A stretch of 36,222 bases of DNA. It comes from JAGNLA01 sp964472265 (GTDB taxonomy: Bacteria > Caldisericota > Caldisericia > JAAYUI01). Each line of letters begins with the position of its first letter. Position 1 is the first letter of the stretch. The notes beneath the pieces are model-generated. The model was not told the origin of the DNA. It made no database searches and worked only from the letters and a program-made list of their open reading frames with translations. The stretch lies in assembly GCA_964472265.1 (NCBI GenBank), contig CAYYJO010000012.1, positions 1 to 36,222 of the forward strand, read 5' to 3'. Positions 25,529 through 33,781 of this stretch are shown one piece after another. The translations under genes were made by a program, and so were the position numbers.

Positions 25529-26662
25529 TCAACAATTCCTGTGGCCGAGAAGAACCTTGATCACCTCTTGTTTGGTAAGCTCGGGATAACCGATCAGCTG
25601 ACCATTGACTGCCTTCTGGTCGAAAAGGTCGTCGGCAAACTTTGGGGCGAAATCCTCTGGTATTCCCAGCGCTCCAAGGGTTGTCAGACATCCAACAGAC
25701 TTCAGGAAGCTCTCGGTGTCTGGCAAAATGTTTGTTCTGTAAAGTTCGTATCTTTTCGGAAAATGTCTGGAAAAATATGAAAGCATTGGTACAAGCAGGT
25801 ACGCAAGGCCAAGTCCGTGGGGAATGTCAAAGTGAGCGCTCATGACATGCTCCATCCAGTGGATGATGAATCCGCCCGGTCTTCCACCGTTTGGCAAACC
25901 ACAGAGGGCGACGGCTGATGCCCACGAAAGCTGTGATCTGGCGTTTATGTCAAAACCGTCAGCCATGGCCTTGGGTAGGTATTCGATAACGGTCTTGCAG
26001 ATGCCCTCGGTGATTCTGTCCTGAATAGGGCTGTTTTCTTCCGGGCAGCTCAGGTATGTCTCAAGCACGTGGATCATTATGTCAATGCCGCCGTAAGCGG
26101 TGGTGTGCGGTGGCGTGGTGACAGTCAGTTCCGGATCGATGATTGAAACTTTCGGAAAGAATGCTGGTGAATAAGCAGAAAGTTTCTGATGGGTATCCCA
26201 GTTTGAAATGACTGCGCCCCAGTTGAACTCCGAACCGGTTGCAGCAATGGTTGGAACCATGATTATCGGCAGCGCCTTGTCGCTTGGAACCAGCTTCAAA
26301 ACGTGATCCCATGTGGGTCGGCCTGAAAGGATGGCTGTGGATGTTATCTTTGCAGCATCCATTACCGAACCGCCGCCAACAGCAATCACATGGTCACAGG
26401 ATTTTTCCCTGGCAAGATGTGCTGCTGCATCACAGGAGGTCACTCTTGGGTTAGGCTCTATTCCGAAGAACGGAACAGGATCTGAACCGGCGTCGGTCAA
26501 CAGCTTCAGGATTTTGTCGGCAAGACCTGTTTTTTGGGCTGAGGACTTGCCAAACATCACGAGCGATCTTGTGCCAAACCTTGAAGAGTTCTGCGGGAGT
26601 TTTGACACTTCACCAGGTCCGAAAACTATCTGCACGGGATTATGTAGCTGGAAGTTGATCAT
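25529..26662 (-). CDS. Iron-type (YqhD/butanol dehydrogenase-like) alcohol dehydrogenase
   Basis: A cytosolic NAD(P)H-dependent alcohol/aldehyde oxidoreductase of the metal-dependent group III family, 377 residues (YqhD is of similar length). The nucleotide-binding loop is AVGGGSVMDAAK (96-105 core). Metal ligands fit the family: Asp194 and His198 in GGIDIMIHVLE, His272 in WMEHVMSAH, and His282 in IPHGLGLA. PTIAATGSEFNWGAVI is the usual segment after the cofactor loop. Substrate and cofactor preference cannot be told; the YqhD/Bdh-like look suggests NADPH and reduction of short aldehydes. It lies 33 bases after the STAS-like gene and 32 bases before the cohesin gene, so it appears to belong to the same operon as exported proteins, an unexplained combination. 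Confidence 0.9.
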   Translation of the reverse strand: MINFQLHNPVQIVFGPGEVSKLPQNSSRFGTRSLVMFGKSSAQKTGLADKILKLLTDAGSDPVPFFGIEPNPRVTSCDAAAHLAREKSCDHVIAVGGGSVMDAAKITSTAILSGRPTWDHVLKLVPSDKALPIIMVPTIAATGSEFNWGAVISNWDTHQKLSAYSPAFFPKVSIIDPELTVTTPPHTTAYGGIDIMIHVLETYLSCPEENSPIQDRITEGICKTVIEYLPKAMADGFDINARSQLSWASAVALCGLPNGGRPGGFIIHWMEHVMSAHFDIPHGLGLAYLLVPMLSYFSRHFPKRYELYRTNILPDTESFLKSVGCLTTLGALGIPEDFAPKFADDLFDQKAVNGQLIGYPELTKQEVIKVLLGHRNC

Positions 26663-26695
26663 GAGTCAATTCTACAAGCCTTTTGACAAACAGTG

Positions 26696-27100
26696 TTAAA
26701 GGTTGCCTGAATTGTTGGTCTGTCTGATGAAAGCGCAAGCTTCGTCAAGCGTTTTGTATATCCTTGGCTTGCTTCCAACAAAACGCGCCAGCATGTTTTC
26801 GTATGCCAGAAGCGTGCTTTCACCGTCTGTAACAATGAGCCGGCCTATTGTTCTGCCTTTCAGAATTCTGCGAAGCCTTGAGAAAATCTTGCCGGCTATG
26901 AATGAAAACGAAATCTTCTGATGTTTTCCAAACTCTGTGTAGTCTGACACAAGCCACACCTTCTCGCTTCCCAGACTAGCAAACAGCTGTTCAATCCTGT
27001 CAAGGATTTGCGTGACTTCTTTAAACATTTCTATCTGCCCGGAAATCTTGACGGTCAGAATCCTGTCTTTTTCGTCAAAGGATGACTCCATTGAAAGCAT
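26696..27100 (-). CDS. Small cytosolic protein, possibly SpoIIAA/STAS-like
   Basis: A 134-residue soluble protein with no signal peptide. The alternating beta-alpha pattern (RILTVKISGQI, helix, VWLVSDYTEFGK, helix, RLIVTDGES, helix, RIYKTLDEACAFIR) resembles SpoIIAA-like/STAS folds, especially the ending K-T-L-D-E-A-x-x-F-I. I see no phosphorylatable Ser in the canonical D-S-x-G setting, so the family call is weak. The start has GGAGA 7 bases upstream. It appears to be the first gene of the operon running through the alcohol dehydrogenase, cohesin, dockerin and YpsA-like genes. It could be a regulator, but nothing proves it. Confidence 0.7.
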   Translation of the reverse strand: MLSMESSFDEKDRILTVKISGQIEMFKEVTQILDRIEQLFASLGSEKVWLVSDYTEFGKHQKISFSFIAGKIFSRLRRILKGRTIGRLIVTDGESTLLAYENMLARFVGSKPRIYKTLDEACAFIRQTNNSGNL

Positions 27101-27327
27101 GTTTATTTCTCCGGTCTTGGCTGTCTGGCTGCCCTCAATTCAATGTTTCAAATTTTAGCTTGAATGTGGCATCCGAACGACTTCTCAAACGACCTGAAAA
27201 CCTAAAACATCAAATCCACAGATTCCTTCAGCGTTTGGCTAACTTTTTTCAACAGGCTCATATGCCTGTTTTGATTAATAATATTATTTTCGTTTTCAAT
27301 GTTAATGGCCATTTGTTTACAAATTGT

Positions 27328-27351
27328 AAAGGCCGGCAAAAGCCGGCCTTT
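27328..27351 (-). terminator. Intrinsic terminator after the 1029-aa propeller gene
   Basis: Arms AAAGGCCGGC (27328-27337) and GCCGGCCTTT (27342-27351) around an AAAA loop. On the minus strand the stem ends in TTTACAATTTG. It starts 16 bases past the stop codon. The TTTT on the plus strand means it could act in both directions, though no plus-strand gene precedes it. The remaining ~225 bases of this gap hold the operon promoter, which I could not pinpoint. Confidence 0.85.
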
Positions 27352-27366
27352 TGGGACTGAGAGGTG

Positions 27367-30300
27367 TTATTTTATTTTCACTGTATTGGTCACCTTGTTG
27401 CCCCACACGGCCTTTCCGCCGTCATACTGATGCCTGAACCACGGCTGGACAACAATCGGACTGCTCTTCATGTCAAAAGGTGAGTCAACCTTGAGGTTGA
27501 AACCATATTTACCACCGATGACCTCCCATTTTGCGTAGATCGTCCTGAAGCCATCCTTGATGATGTCGCCCCAGACAAGGTGTGGATCGCCATCGCCATC
27601 TACACAGACAACCGGAAGATAGGCGTCGCCTGGCGTCATGCTGACGATGGCGTTGGTTGTCGGGTAAACCTGGCCTGAGGCTGAAGTCCAGTTCATTCCG
27701 TTCCATTTGACCATGTAAACATCGGTGTAATCAAAGGTGTTGTCATCCCAGACGATGACTGCGTTGTCATTTTTGTCCAGCGCAAGCATAGGGTATTCAG
27801 ACAAACCCTTGTTCCTGCTCACGTTTGCATCCTCACCGTCAAACTCCTGACCCTGGGCATTTGCCCATTTCTTGCCGTCCCATTTGACGTAGAAAATCTC
27901 CATGTTGCCTGATGTGTCATCGTCCCAGGCGATGTGTGGGTTGCCTTTTGAATCAAGAGCAAGTGACGGATACTCGGAGAAACCAAGGTTGTTGCTGACG
28001 TTTGCAAGGGCAGGCGTGTAGTTTTTGCCTTTAGCCGTCACCCACTGGGTTCCATCGTATTTTATGAACAGAATCTCTGTCCCCTGCGTGCTTGTGTCGT
28101 CCCAGGCAACAGCAGGGTTTCCTTTTGAATCCAGCGCGAGTGAGGCAAATTCTGAAGTGCCGGCGTTTTTGCTGATGTTTGCCGTCGTTTCGTTGTAAGG
28201 CTGCCCTTCTGCCGTCACCCACTCCTTGCCATTCCACCTGACAAGCAGAACCTCAAGGTTGCCGTTTGTATCATCATCCCAGGTTATCACAGGATTGTTG
28301 CTCTCATCCAGCGCAAGTGAGGGGTATTCAGAGAAGCCCTTGCTCCTGCTTACGTTTGCCATGTTATCCGGGTATGGCTGGCCAGCGACATTCACCCACT
28401 TTGAGCCATCCCATCTGATGTAGTAAATATCGAAATTTCCACTGTAATCGTCAGCCCATGCAATTGCCGGATTACCGAACGAATCGAGGGCGATGCAGGA
28501 ATATTTGGATTCTCCTATATTTCGACTGACATTTCCTGTTTGCTGGGTGAACGGCTTGCCATCGATTGAAACCCATTCATTGCCGTTCCAGCTTGCATAG
28601 AAAACCTCTCGGCTCGGTATTTCATTTGCATTAACCGCCAGCATGTCATCCCATACAATATGGATTCTGCCCTTGGCATCAACTGCCGTTGAATATCTGG
28701 TGGTCATCTTCTGGCTCTTTGACTGCCAGATGAGCGAGTCTTTTCGCATGGGAAGGGACGGAACAAACTCTGTTTCGTTCGCCCCATGCCAGCCAGTCAC
28801 CGCCCACTTGAAAATGGCTCCCGATGTTCCGCCAACCTTTGGTTCTCCAACAACCCAGGTTTTACCGACATCTATGCTGTGCCACAGGCCAGTCTTTGGG
28901 TAAACGCCCCCGTTGTACTTTGTTCCTTTTGGCACCTGTGCATAAAGATATGTTGCCACGAGCGGGTCTGAGCCTTTGTCAAAGGAAAGCGTGAAATTGT
29001 AGGCCAGTTCGTCGCCAGGCTTTACGTCCTTGCCGTCACCGACATCGTTTGTGGCATTCACCTGGGGATTGAGGTCGTAAACCGGGTTGAATCTTGCATA
29101 GAGCAGGTCGACGTTTGGAGTCGGGGCATCGTCGCTTGCGTTCGGATCGTCCTGTTCCCTCATGTTCCATGTTATCTGCGGGCGACCATTCGGGTCAAGA
29201 TCCATTGAGGCGAGGTAATTGTTCATGATGGTTCCATCGTTTATGTTGGCCGGGTCTTGTGGGTAGATCATGCCGAAAACGTTTACAAACCTCTTTCCGT
29301 TCCACCTTATGTAACAAATCTGATGGGTTCCAAAGGTTTTGTCGTCCCAGATGACGTGCGGGTTTCCTGAAGGATCAACCAGGACTGTGGCAAATTCAGA
29401 GAATCCAACATTCTGGCTTATGTTTGCAGTGTTTGCAGGATAAGGCTGGCCATAAACGTTCACCCATTCCTTACCGCTCCACTTTATCAGGAAAATCTCG
29501 CTGTTGCCGGTTGTGTCGTCGTCCCAGGCAAGGAACGGGTTGCCGGTTGGGTCAAGGGAGATGCTGGGATAGCTTGAAACCCCTTCATCAAGGCTTACGT
29601 TTGCCTCCCTGCCAAGGAACAGCCTGCCATCAAGCGTTGACCACGCCTTGCCATTCCATTTCACGCAGAATATCTCGCGCTCGCCAAGCGTTCTGTCCTG
29701 CCAAGCGATGTAGGGGGTATTGTTCTTGTCCACAGCAACAACAGGCATCGATGAATCACCTTCGTTGAGCGTGACATTGGCTTTCTTTGTCGGATATGGT
29801 TCGCCACTCGCATTGAGCCACTGCTTGCCTGACCAGTGAATGTAAAAGATGTCGGCTGAACCATTGCTTCCGTCCTGCCAGGTGATGTGCGGAAAATCCT
29901 TTGAGTCAAGATACAGGCAGCACATCATTGAGAGCGTTGAGCCAGTGGTGACCTTTGCTGGAGCCGTCGGGTAAGTCAAGCCGAAAATGTTGACCCAGTT
30001 TGTTCCATCCCAGCGAAGGTAGTAAACCTCGTTGATGCCGGATGTGTCGTCATCCCAGGCGATGTGGGGGTTGCCGTTTGAATCAAGCTCAAGGCTTGGG
30101 CTGGCTGAGTACCCTTCGTTGTTGGAGATGTTTGCTGAAAACTTTGGCCAGGACTCGCCCTTGGCGTTGACCCATTCGGTTCCACTCCAGCGAACGTAGT
30201 AGATGTCGTGGTTTCCGCCGGTTGCGTCCTCCCAGGCGATGTGGGCGTTGCCGTTTTTGTCGACCTTGATCGATCTTGGGCTGCCGTAGGAAACACCTTT

Positions 30301-30456
30301 GTTGTTTGAGATGTTTATCGACTGCGGCTGATCCGGGTACATTGAGTAGTAGGGTTTGCCGTCTGCTCCGACCCAGCCGATATAGGCTTTGGCGGGCAAA
30401 GCAGCAAGCGGAAGGCACACGAGCGCAAGGATTATCAGCGAAATCTTCAATTTCAT
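27367..30456 (-). CDS. Exported protein with two seven-bladed propellers
   Basis: A secreted protein of 1029 residues, third member of the propeller family. Start ATG 30456 follows GAGGTGAT closely. Order: signal peptide (1-24, LAALPAKA); propeller 1 (about 45-459, seven repeats, first INISNNKG); a DUF11-like linker (about 460-585) with ATYLYAQVPKGTKYNGG; propeller 2 (about 585-965, seven repeats such as NVSNNLGFSEYPSLALDSKG); and a tail (about 970-1029) equivalent to the CNxATFRH strand region of the other two, but without its Cys residues (PWFRHQYDGG). It lacks the terminal DUF11 and PKD domains. Repeats use H-I-A-W-D-D-D-T-S-G-N rather than W-Y-D-x-T-P-G-N, so it is a distinct subgroup. 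Unit 3 of propeller 1 and unit 1 of propeller 2 lack the NxSxNxG head. Monocistronic, with its own promoter and terminator. Confidence 0.87.
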   Translation of the reverse strand: MKLKISLIILALVCLPLAALPAKAYIGWVGADGKPYYSMYPDQPQSINISNNKGVSYGSPRSIKVDKNGNAHIAWEDATGGNHDIYYVRWSGTEWVNAKGESWPKFSANISNNEGYSASPSLELDSNGNPHIAWDDDTSGINEVYYLRWDGTNWVNIFGLTYPTAPAKVTTGSTLSMMCCLYLDSKDFPHITWQDGSNGSADIFYIHWSGKQWLNASGEPYPTKKANVTLNEGDSSMPVVAVDKNNTPYIAWQDRTLGEREIFCVKWNGKAWSTLDGRLFLGREANVSLDEGVSSYPSISLDPTGNPFLAWDDDTTGNSEIFLIKWSGKEWVNVYGQPYPANTANISQNVGFSEFATVLVDPSGNPHVIWDDKTFGTHQICYIRWNGKRFVNVFGMIYPQDPANINDGTIMNNYLASMDLDPNGRPQITWNMREQDDPNASDDAPTPNVDLLYARFNPVYDLNPQVNATNDVGDGKDVKPGDELAYNFTLSFDKGSDPLVATYLYAQVPKGTKYNGGVYPKTGLWHSIDVGKTWVVGEPKVGGTSGAIFKWAVTGWHGANETEFVPSLPMRKDSLIWQSKSQKMTTRYSTAVDAKGRIHIVWDDMLAVNANEIPSREVFYASWNGNEWVSIDGKPFTQQTGNVSRNIGESKYSCIALDSFGNPAIAWADDYSGNFDIYYIRWDGSKWVNVAGQPYPDNMANVSRSKGFSEYPSLALDESNNPVITWDDDTNGNLEVLLVRWNGKEWVTAEGQPYNETTANISKNAGTSEFASLALDSKGNPAVAWDDTSTQGTEILFIKYDGTQWVTAKGKNYTPALANVSNNLGFSEYPSLALDSKGNPHIAWDDDTSGNMEIFYVKWDGKKWANAQGQEFDGEDANVSRNKGLSEYPMLALDKNDNAVIVWDDNTFDYTDVYMVKWNGMNWTSASGQVYPTTNAIVSMTPGDAYLPVVCVDGDGDPHLVWGDIIKDGFRTIYAKWEVIGGKYGFNLKVDSPFDMKSSPIVVQPWFRHQYDGGKAVWGNKVTNTVKIK
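27520..28715 (-). repeat. Propeller 2 blade array (seven units) of the 1029-aa protein
   Basis: Seven units of about 59 codons; unit 1 begins abnormally (TTRYSTAVDAKGRIHI) with an insertion (DDMLAVNANEIPSREVFY). Units 2-6 are very regular (YPSLALD followed by W-D-D). Unit 7 ends in RTIYAKW and leads into the beta strand YGFNLKV. Confidence 0.8.
29075..30325 (-). repeat. Propeller 1 blade array (seven units) of the 1029-aa protein
   Basis: Seven units; unit 3 (STLSMMCCLYLDSKDF) lacks the NxSxNxG head and unit 7 carries a ~10-residue insertion (REQDDPNASDDAPTPNVD). The lead-in YIGWVGADGKPYY corresponds to the GWVGAAGSPY lead-in of the 1814-aa protein. Confidence 0.8.
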
Positions 30457-30481
30457 GCATCACCTCGAGGTTGTCTGGTCT

Positions 30482-30511
30482 CTTATACGCAAGGTTGGTA
30501 AATTTTGTCAA
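30482..30511 (-). promoter_or_regulatory. Predicted sigma-70-type promoter of the 1029-aa propeller gene
   Basis: On the minus strand a perfect TTGACA (30511-30506) and TATAAG (30487-30482) are separated by 18 bases, giving a short leader (about 20 bases) before the ATG at 30456 and its GAGGTGAT site. This is one of the two best promoters in the window. Confidence 0.65.
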
Positions 30512-30583
30512 AGCAACGGCAACGGTGAAGCAATTATAGGCAGATGACAACTTCGAGGCAAACGGAGCCAGGCAGGCAAATGG

Positions 30584-31114
30584 TTATCTTGGATTGCACC
30601 TCTTGCACGGCACGAAACCCCTTGCAAGCGCTTCTTCAATTGATTTCAGTATCACGACATTGCCGGGTGCAATCTTTTCCACCGAGTCGCAGTCTTTGTA
30701 GTGGAATTTCTTCGTTTTCGAATTGCCGACAAACTCAACTTCCTGCTTTAGGTTCTTCTCGTAAGTCTTGAATCCGTCTGTGTTTTTGTTTGTGGTCTGG
30801 GCTGGTTTTTCCTGCGTTGTCTTCGGGGCAGCGCTCACCGGTTTGGTTGCAGTTTCGGTGGGTTTCTGGCTGTCACCCTTTGGGGTTGCCGTCTTGGCCT
30901 TTGCTGAATCATCGCTTTTGGCCACCTGAACCGGCAAGGCGCTTTCCGTCTGGAGCTTCACCATCTTGTCGATGTCGGCCTGCAAAGGCTTTTTGGTCAG
31001 ATAGTCCTGGGACGCCACGGACTGGGATTTTGAAACTGGCGCTGAACCGCTTGACCCCGAGCCACACGAGGCAAAGACAACAATTGCAAAGAGACAGACC
31101 AGAATTTTTTTCAT
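30584..31114 (-). CDS. Lipoprotein with C-terminal Ada-type metal-binding domain
   Basis: A 176-residue lipoprotein: lipobox FASC with Cys17. Residues ~20-115 are a low-complexity Ser/Thr/Lys/Pro/Gln linker. The C-terminal ~48 residues (FVGNSKTKKFHYKDCDSV ... PGNVVILKSIEEALARGF ... PCKRC) match the small Ada-type zinc-binding domain found at the ends of exported nucleases and other surface proteins, with one His and three Cys as possible ligands. In other proteins this module sits beside a catalytic domain; here it is alone on a tether, so a DNA- or metal-binding surface role is inferred. No Shine-Dalgarno is seen before the ATG; neighbouring spacing (68 bases from the upstream stop) allows co-transcription with the 204-residue gene. 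Confidence 0.82.
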   Translation of the reverse strand: MKKILVCLFAIVVFASCGSGSSGSAPVSKSQSVASQDYLTKKPLQADIDKMVKLQTESALPVQVAKSDDSAKAKTATPKGDSQKPTETATKPVSAAPKTTQEKPAQTTNKNTDGFKTYEKNLKQEVEFVGNSKTKKFHYKDCDSVEKIAPGNVVILKSIEEALARGFVPCKRCNPR

Positions 31115-31182
31115 GCCGTGATTTTACTGTATTTCGATCGATTCCACAATGTTTGTGTCAAATTTTTGCCTGAATTCAAATG

Positions 31183-31797
31183 TCATTTCGCTGATTCCAG
31201 TGCGTTCTCATATACATAACCAACTCCGCAATCTCCATCCATGTCTTCAACCATGTACCATATCGGCTTGAAAGAATCGGGTAGTGCATTTTCCGCCCGC
31301 AAAAAGGCAGTACCATTGTTAATTATCTTGAATTTCCTGTTTTCTTCTGTAACATAGCATTGCACATCTGCAAGATATTCTTTGTAATCTACATATTTAG
31401 GCAATCCATCATACACGACTCCATAGTATTCCCCTCCATCGTAAGGCCACGAAAATTTGACTATATCCCCTTTTTTGTATTTGGCATTCGCTGGAGCGGA
31501 ACTTGTTGGTTTAGCTGCAGAATCGGTCTTGGCATTCGTAGTGTCCTTGACTTCATTTGTAGAGTTCTTTACCTCACTTGAAGAATCCTCGATCTGACTC
31601 GTTGAATGGGAGTTTATGACAATATTTGAAGGTTGCGAGTTTGTAGTGGTTTTACTTTTAAACGACTGTGGATTAGAAAGATAGCCGATACAAGCAAGCA
31701 TAAGGCATATCGCTACACCAATAATCCAGCCCTTCGATTTTTTGCTCAGGCTGCTCCACCAATTTACAACAGACGATTTATTATTGCTTGTTTCCAT
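31183..31797 (-). CDS. Membrane-anchored protein of unknown function
   Basis: A 204-residue protein: short basic cytosolic N-terminus (SSLSKKSKG), one transmembrane helix (about 23-41, GWIIGVAICLMLACIGYL), a Ser/Thr/Asn/Lys linker to about residue 105, then a compact C-terminal domain of ~100 residues (KGDIVKFSWPYDGGEYYGVV ... GYVYENALES) with an SH3-like beginning. It looks like a type II anchored protein facing outward. GGAGG lies 4 bases before the ATG. The DNA is AT-richer than its neighbours, hinting at a different origin. I do not recognise the family. The ~180 bases upstream are AT-rich with no gene. Confidence 0.75.
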   Translation of the reverse strand: METSNNKSSVVNWWSSLSKKSKGWIIGVAICLMLACIGYLSNPQSFKSKTTTNSQPSNIVINSHSTSQIEDSSSEVKNSTNEVKDTTNAKTDSAAKPTSSAPANAKYKKGDIVKFSWPYDGGEYYGVVYDGLPKYVDYKEYLADVQCYVTEENRKFKIINNGTAFLRAENALPDSFKPIWYMVEDMDGDCGVGYVYENALESAK

Positions 31798-31977
31798 GCT
31801 GCCTCCAAATCATTTTGCAAACATGATAACAAGAGAGAGAGTAAATACGGAAACGCACCATTTTTTTAATAATTGTTTACAATATATTAATAATATTGTC
31901 AGCAAACTTTGACTTGTTGTTTGGTTATGGTCGATCACAAAACAAAAAACGACATTTGTCTAGTGAAATCGTGAAAA

Positions 31978-33231
31978 TTATGATTTTGAAGTTGTGCTTT
32001 CATTAACTGCATCTTTCCCGAAAATTGTGAAAAAGACTGTTCCGGCGATTCCAAAACAGAAAGCGGTGATGAGGTTGAGTTGGGGGCTTACAAGCCAGAG
32101 GAACCCACCGCCAAAGGCAGCCAGTGAAACAATAATGTCGCGGATGAGGTAGTACAGGCCAAACATCGCAGCCTTCTTGCCTTCAGGAGCCAGATCCATG
32201 ATCATGGCTTTTCTCGATGGCTCGCCAAACTCCTTGAAACCCCTCAGCAGGAATGCCAGACAGAGTATGAAAAACGACTTTGAAAACATCAGAAGAAGCG
32301 GGAAGAACGAGAAAAATATGAAAGTCGCGATGACAAACGGCTTCTTGCCAAGCCTGTCGGCAAAGTAGGCAACAGGAATATAGATGACTATTGCAGTTGC
32401 CATCTCGATTACACGAAGCGCCGAGAACTGGAGTTCGTTGACAAAGCCCGGCGTTGTTTTTGTTCCAATCGCCCAGATGACCACAAAGGCGTAAGGGATT
32501 TGCTCGCAGAAACGGATGAGGATGTCGGAAAGGAGAAGATTCTTCAGGTTTGGCGACATTTCACGGAACAAGCTGAAAGCCTGCCTGACCATGTCCACAA
32601 AACCCAGCTTGCCGTTTCTGGATTTGTCAGAATCCTTGTCCTCAACGATCAGAACCTGCTGGAGGACGGTTGCGATGATGGCAAAACCTGTTGAAATCAG
32701 GAAAGCTATCCTTATGCCTGTCACAACCCCGAACCTGCTTATGAAAATTGCGCCAACAACAGGCCCGAGAGCCATCGGGATGCGCCTGATGAGCGAGTGC
32801 ATTGAAACACCCATCGTGCGCTTGTTTTTTGGCAAAACCTTTGAAACAAGCTCCATGGTTGCCGGCAGCGATATGGCAGTCCAGGAGAGGAAAAGGGCTG
32901 CAGCAAACAGAACAACGATCCAGCTTGGAAAGGCGACCACCAAAAGGAAACCGGCCATCGCGATCAGGTTGAAAATCAGCAGTGAACGCTTGGCTCCAAT
33001 CCCACTTGTGACGTAGCCCCCGAAATAGGAATAGATTGCGCCAAGGAAATTGTCCATTGCGTTGAGTGCGCCCACTGAAATGAATCCTGCACCAAGAACC
33101 ACAAGATATTCAGGCAGAAACTGCTCCGCCATGTGCTCACCCATCCCAAGGAGGATGACCATCGACAGCAGGCCTGCAATGCTCCTGTTCAGTCCGAGGA
33201 AATCAACCGCTTTTTTGAGTTTGTCTTTCAT
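31978..33231 (-). CDS. Major facilitator superfamily transporter
   Basis: A 417-residue inner-membrane transporter with about 12 hydrophobic segments. The loop between TM2 and TM3 reads GGYVTSGIGAKRSLL, a relaxed form of the MFS G-x-x-x-D-R-x-G-R/K signature. The matching loop in the second half is cleaner: AYFADRLGKKPFVIA. A charged central loop (VEDKDSDKSRNGK) separates the halves. GFKEFGEPSRKAMIMDLAP resembles the drug/sugar exporter group with G-x-x-x-P. Substrate unknown. It follows the VOC protein gene by 32 bases and has only a weak ribosome site, so the two are probably co-transcribed, perhaps for detoxification. Confidence 0.9.
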   Translation of the reverse strand: MKDKLKKAVDFLGLNRSIAGLLSMVILLGMGEHMAEQFLPEYLVVLGAGFISVGALNAMDNFLGAIYSYFGGYVTSGIGAKRSLLIFNLIAMAGFLLVVAFPSWIVVLFAAALFLSWTAISLPATMELVSKVLPKNKRTMGVSMHSLIRRIPMALGPVVGAIFISRFGVVTGIRIAFLISTGFAIIATVLQQVLIVEDKDSDKSRNGKLGFVDMVRQAFSLFREMSPNLKNLLLSDILIRFCEQIPYAFVVIWAIGTKTTPGFVNELQFSALRVIEMATAIVIYIPVAYFADRLGKKPFVIATFIFFSFFPLLLMFSKSFFILCLAFLLRGFKEFGEPSRKAMIMDLAPEGKKAAMFGLYYLIRDIIVSLAAFGGGFLWLVSPQLNLITAFCFGIAGTVFFTIFGKDAVNESTTSKS

Positions 33232-33263
33232 GGCTCAATCTTTGGCTCTTTTTTCTTGTTGTT

Positions 33264-33680
33264 TTATTTCGTGAAATATTCCAGCATCCATGTGATTCCG
33301 AAGCGATCCTTGACGATTCCATAGTAGGCGCCCCAAAACATGTTGTCGAGTTTCATAAGCACTGTCCCGCCTTCGCTGAATCTGGCAAAAATCCTGTCCG
33401 TCTCTTCCTTTGTTTCGGTCATGGCGCAAAGCGAGAAGTTGTCGCCAAAAACAGCCTGGGGATGTGAGGATGGAACGTCTGAACCGAGCATGAGCTGGCC
33501 ATTAGGGAGCTTCAGCCCAACGTGCAGAATTTTGTTCTTGTCTGCATCGGCAACCTGTCCGCCCGGAAGATCGCCAAACCTTTGGAAATTGATGTACTCA
33601 CCGCCGAAAACGTCCTTGTAGAAATTGAAGGCCTCTTCAGTTGTGCCGTTGAAGTTCAGGTATGTCGCCAGTGTCCTCAT
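33264..33680 (-). CDS. VOC-family (PhnB-like) glyoxalase-fold protein
   Basis: A 138-residue cytosolic protein of the PhnB/3-demethylubiquinone-methyltransferase-like branch of the vicinal oxygen chelate superfamily: TYLNFNGTTEEAFNFYKDVF at the N-terminus, HVGLKLPNGQLMLGSDVP in the middle and FWGAYYGIVKDRFGITWML at the end, all typical. Length fits. The enzymatic role of this branch is generally undefined; several members confer resistance to small molecules. GGTGG lies near the start. It precedes the MFS gene, so a joint resistance function is possible. Confidence 0.9.
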   Translation of the reverse strand: MRTLATYLNFNGTTEEAFNFYKDVFGGEYINFQRFGDLPGGQVADADKNKILHVGLKLPNGQLMLGSDVPSSHPQAVFGDNFSLCAMTETKEETDRIFARFSEGGTVLMKLDNMFWGAYYGIVKDRFGITWMLEYFTK

Positions 33681-33731
33681 GTTCCACCATCCTTTTAAAT
33701 GAGATTATAAAACCATCTTCTGGAAATTAAA

Positions 33732-33757
33732 ATGACCGGAACGCAAGTTCCGGTCAT
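33732..33757 (-). terminator. Intrinsic terminator after the 237-aa exported protein gene
   Basis: Arms ATGACCGGAAC (33732-33742) and GTTCCGGTCAT (33747-33757) around a four-base loop. On the minus strand TTTTAATTT follows. It starts 24 bases beyond the stop codon and isolates this gene from the VOC gene. Confidence 0.87.
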
Positions 33758-33781
33758 AGGCTGGGGAGGAGTCAAAAATAT

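Noticed and set aside
7547..30456. Sialidase/BNR identity for the propeller repeats
   Set aside because: No S-x-D-x-G-x-T-W Asp-box was found; the blade consensus differs, so no enzymatic role is claimed.
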